A stretch of 7,169 nt of DNA, taken from contig CACXZL010000079.1 in assembly GCA_902772085.1 (NCBI GenBank), forward strand, positions 1 to 7,169, in the 5' to 3' direction. Below, in pieces: positions 6,426-7,169 of this stretch. The position numbers and the translations under genes were made by a program. The stretch comes from an uncultured Coriobacteriaceae bacterium. Lineage in GTDB: Bacteria; Actinomycetota; Coriobacteriia; Coriobacteriales; Atopobiaceae. Position 1 is the stretch's first letter. Each line of letters begins with the position of its first letter. The notes beneath the pieces are model-generated. The model did not search any database. It saw only the letters and a program-made list of their open reading frames with translations, and was not told the DNA's origin.

Positions 6426-6434
6426 TGGTATAAA
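6426..6434 (+). promoter_or_regulatory. Extended -10 promoter of the HxlR regulator gene
   Basis: TGG followed by TATAAA (6429-6434) matches an extended -10 element (TGn-TATAAT, 5 of 6 in the hexamer). No good -35 is seen at the expected place, as is common for extended -10 promoters. Initiation near 6441 would leave a ~15-nt leader carrying GAGGT (6446-6450), five nt before the ATG at 6456. The palindrome GCATGC (6406-6411) just upstream could belong to an autoregulatory site, but it is too short to claim. Confidence 0.5.
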
Positions 6435-6455
6435 AGAATACTTATGAGGTAGATC

Positions 6456-6815
6456 ATGGTATTTTCGGAACGCGACGTCCCCCTGCTGGACGACGAGAAT
6501 ATCTACGACACAGAATGTCCAATTCTTTGGGCCATGAGGGTCATTGGCCAGAAGTGGAAGCTGCCCATCTTGTGGTACATCCGCGACAAGGGCACCATTC
6601 GCTACAACGAGCTCAAGCGCAAGGTGGTTGGCATCACGCCTACCATGCTCACCAAGTGCCTGGTGGAGCTCGAGGGGGCTGGGCTAGTGCACCGCGAGCA
6701 GTATCTGGAGATTCCGCCGCGCGTGGAGTACAGCCTCACGGAGCAGGGGCTCACGCTTTTGCCCGCACTCGACGAGCTCTACCGCTGGGCCGACGCGCAG
6801 ATGCACGCTGGCTAG
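6456..6815 (+). CDS. HxlR-family winged helix-turn-helix transcriptional regulator
   Basis: A 119-aa protein of normal family length. It shows the HxlR core: CPILWAMRVIGQKWKLPILW (21-40), a helix-turn-helix region with RYNELKRKVVGITPTMLTKC (49-68), ELEGAGLVHRE (71-81), and the wing followed by PPRVEYSLTEQG (87-98). Members of this family act as dimeric repressors or activators, often of divergent genes for flavin or quinone reductases. Some (YodB, HypR) sense reactive electrophiles or oxidants through a cysteine near the N-terminus. Cys21, directly before the first conserved helix, occupies that position; Cys68 is the only other cysteine. The start ATG is supported by GAGGT at 6446-6450. The remnant of a flavin oxidoreductase lies just upstream on the opposite strand, the usual place for an HxlR target, so the regulator may have lost its partner. 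Its present targets may include its own promoter. Confidence 0.93.
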   Translation: MVFSERDVPLLDDENIYDTECPILWAMRVIGQKWKLPILWYIRDKGTIRYNELKRKVVGITPTMLTKCLVELEGAGLVHREQYLEIPPRVEYSLTEQGLTLLPALDELYRWADAQMHAG

Positions 6816-7003
6816 GGTACGCGTGCCATCGCGGAGCCGTTGATGTCGCAGCTGGTCTTTCAGCGCGACGGTGAGTTTTCAACCTGATCAGAGTGAGAAT
6901 TGATGTGAGACAGCTCCTTACACAATCTGGCTAAGTGCAGCTCACCATGTCGGTGGTTGGGCGACCACTCCTTCCAGCGAACCCTTGGAGAGCTCTTTCG
7001 CCA

Positions 7004-7090
7004 CTAAGGGAAGCATGTAGAGGGGAGGTAGCGAACCTGGCTCTCGAGCATCCATGAGGTTAGCATCCCGTATGCCGTACGCTCAAGCAT
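7004..7090 (-). CDS. Possible 28-aa small protein or leader peptide
   Basis: On the minus strand, an ATG at 7090 is preceded by GGAGGTGGAC (GGAGG at 7100-7096, five nt spacing) and opens a 28-codon frame ending in TAG at 7006-7004. The predicted peptide begins MLERTAYGMLTSWMLE and has no match that I recognise. A plausible promoter lies upstream at 7123-7151. Against it are its short length, the lack of a family, and the chance that this is degraded coding sequence: the repeated ATGCTNGAG motif stays in one frame. Confidence 0.22.
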   Translation of the reverse strand: MLERTAYGMLTSWMLESQVRYLPSTCFP

Positions 7091-7103
7091 GTCCACCTCC
7101 AGC

Positions 7104-7153
7104 ATGTCGCTAACACAACACAATAATAGGGTGAATATGCCGCTAACACAACA
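7104..7153. repeat. Imperfect 17-bp direct repeat, 33-bp period
   Basis: ATGTCGCTAACACAACA at 7104-7120 and ATGCCGCTAACACAACA at 7137-7153 differ at one position. Each is followed, at slightly different distance, by ATAGGG (7126-7131 and 7156-7161). The 33-bp period is close to three helical turns, so both copies would lie on a similar face of the DNA. More copies may exist beyond the window edge. Two units are too few to call an iteron set or CRISPR array. Confidence 0.7.
7123..7151 (-). promoter_or_regulatory. Possible sigma-70-type promoter, minus strand
   Basis: Read on the minus strand, TTGTGT (7151-7146) and TATTAT (7128-7123) are separated by exactly 17 bp; the -10 matches consensus in 5 of 6 positions and the -35 in 3 of 6. 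The predicted start of transcription near 7116 would give a ~26-nt leader to the ATG at 7090. The promoter lies between the two copies of the direct repeat, as expected if they bind a regulator. Confidence 0.35.
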
Positions 7154-7169
7154 TGATAGGGGGCTGATT

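Larger units (their letters stand above)
6816..7169. other. 354-bp stretch without a convincing gene
   Basis: No recognisable protein-coding signal follows the HxlR gene. The segment is less biased in composition than the flanking genes and contains only short frames. Visible items are a small GTGGT/ACCAC hairpin just after 6950, a repeated CTCNAGCAT (7043-7051, 7082-7090, 7097-7105), a 17-bp direct repeat at 7104-7153 and a possible minus-strand promoter with a small ORF. No clear terminator hairpin was found for the HxlR gene. Confidence 0.6.

Noticed and set aside
6515..6874. 119-codon frame overlapping the HxlR gene
   Set aside because: It is an out-of-frame shadow; the HxlR frame has all family motifs and the ribosome binding site.
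6880..6925. Possible insertion-sequence end (TTACACAAT near a GAGACAGCTCC segment, loosely like IS256-family ends)
   Set aside because: There is no matching opposite end, no transposase and no target duplication in the window, so the resemblance is too short.
6940..6975. Hairpin GTGGT/ACCAC as terminator of the HxlR gene
   Set aside because: The stem is only 5 bp, there is no T-tract, and it lies more than 130 bp past the stop codon.
6816..7003. Minus-strand frame of about 50 codons reading toward the HxlR gene
   Set aside because: It has no start with a ribosome binding site and no recognisable protein pattern; chance open frames of this length are common.
7104..7169. CRISPR array or replication iterons
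   Set aside because: There are only two repeat units, of 17 bp with a 16-bp gap, no cas or rep gene, and a promoter-like layout that fits better.

Overview
The window comes from a GC-rich genome. The third-position G/C bias, the strong AGGAGG-type ribosome binding sites and the gene content (half-size ABC transporters, FAD oxidoreductase, HxlR regulator, remnants of flavin enzymes) suggest an anaerobic actinobacterium, perhaps a Coriobacteriia member such as an Olsenella/Atopobium relative. This placement is inferred from composition and protein style, not from a marker gene.

Left half (1-4507), minus strand: a compact operon read right to left. It encodes two half-size ABC transporters (598 and 583 aa; the stop codon of the first directly abuts the ATG of the second). 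After 31 bp comes a methyltransferase that runs off the left edge. The visible part of that last protein is a fusion: a complete class I SAM methyltransferase domain followed in the same frame by the start of a second methyltransferase of the leucine carboxyl methyltransferase/TcmP type. The transporters look like a heterodimer of the IrtAB/YbtPQ style, so a small-molecule or metallophore transport and modification operon is a reasonable but unproven reading.

Middle (4508-4719): a divergent control region. It has a perfect 8-bp inverted repeat with several GGTTA half-sites, next to what looks like the last ~31 codons of a lost gene. Then, on the plus strand, comes a 447-aa FAD/NAD(P)-disulfide oxidoreductase that keeps the redox CxxxxC pair but lacks the usual C-terminal His-Glu dyad.

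Right part (6059-7169): a ~141-bp inverted-repeat element (6064-6204) sits directly behind the oxidoreductase stop codon, flanked by a 5-bp direct repeat GATAG, like a MITE with a target-site duplication. Removing it in thought puts a 14-bp hairpin 3 nt behind the oxidoreductase stop and 5 nt from the stop of a minus-strand remnant. That remnant resembles the C-terminus of a nitronate monooxygenase/FabK-type flavin enzyme. The hairpin would therefore be the shared terminator of two convergent genes. The remnant abuts the promoter of an HxlR-family regulator with an N-terminal cysteine, so a formerly divergent HxlR/flavoenzyme pair has probably been partly deleted. The last 354 bp have no convincing gene. 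They do hold a 17-bp direct repeat placed around a plausible minus-strand promoter, which leads to a 28-codon ORF with a good ribosome binding site.
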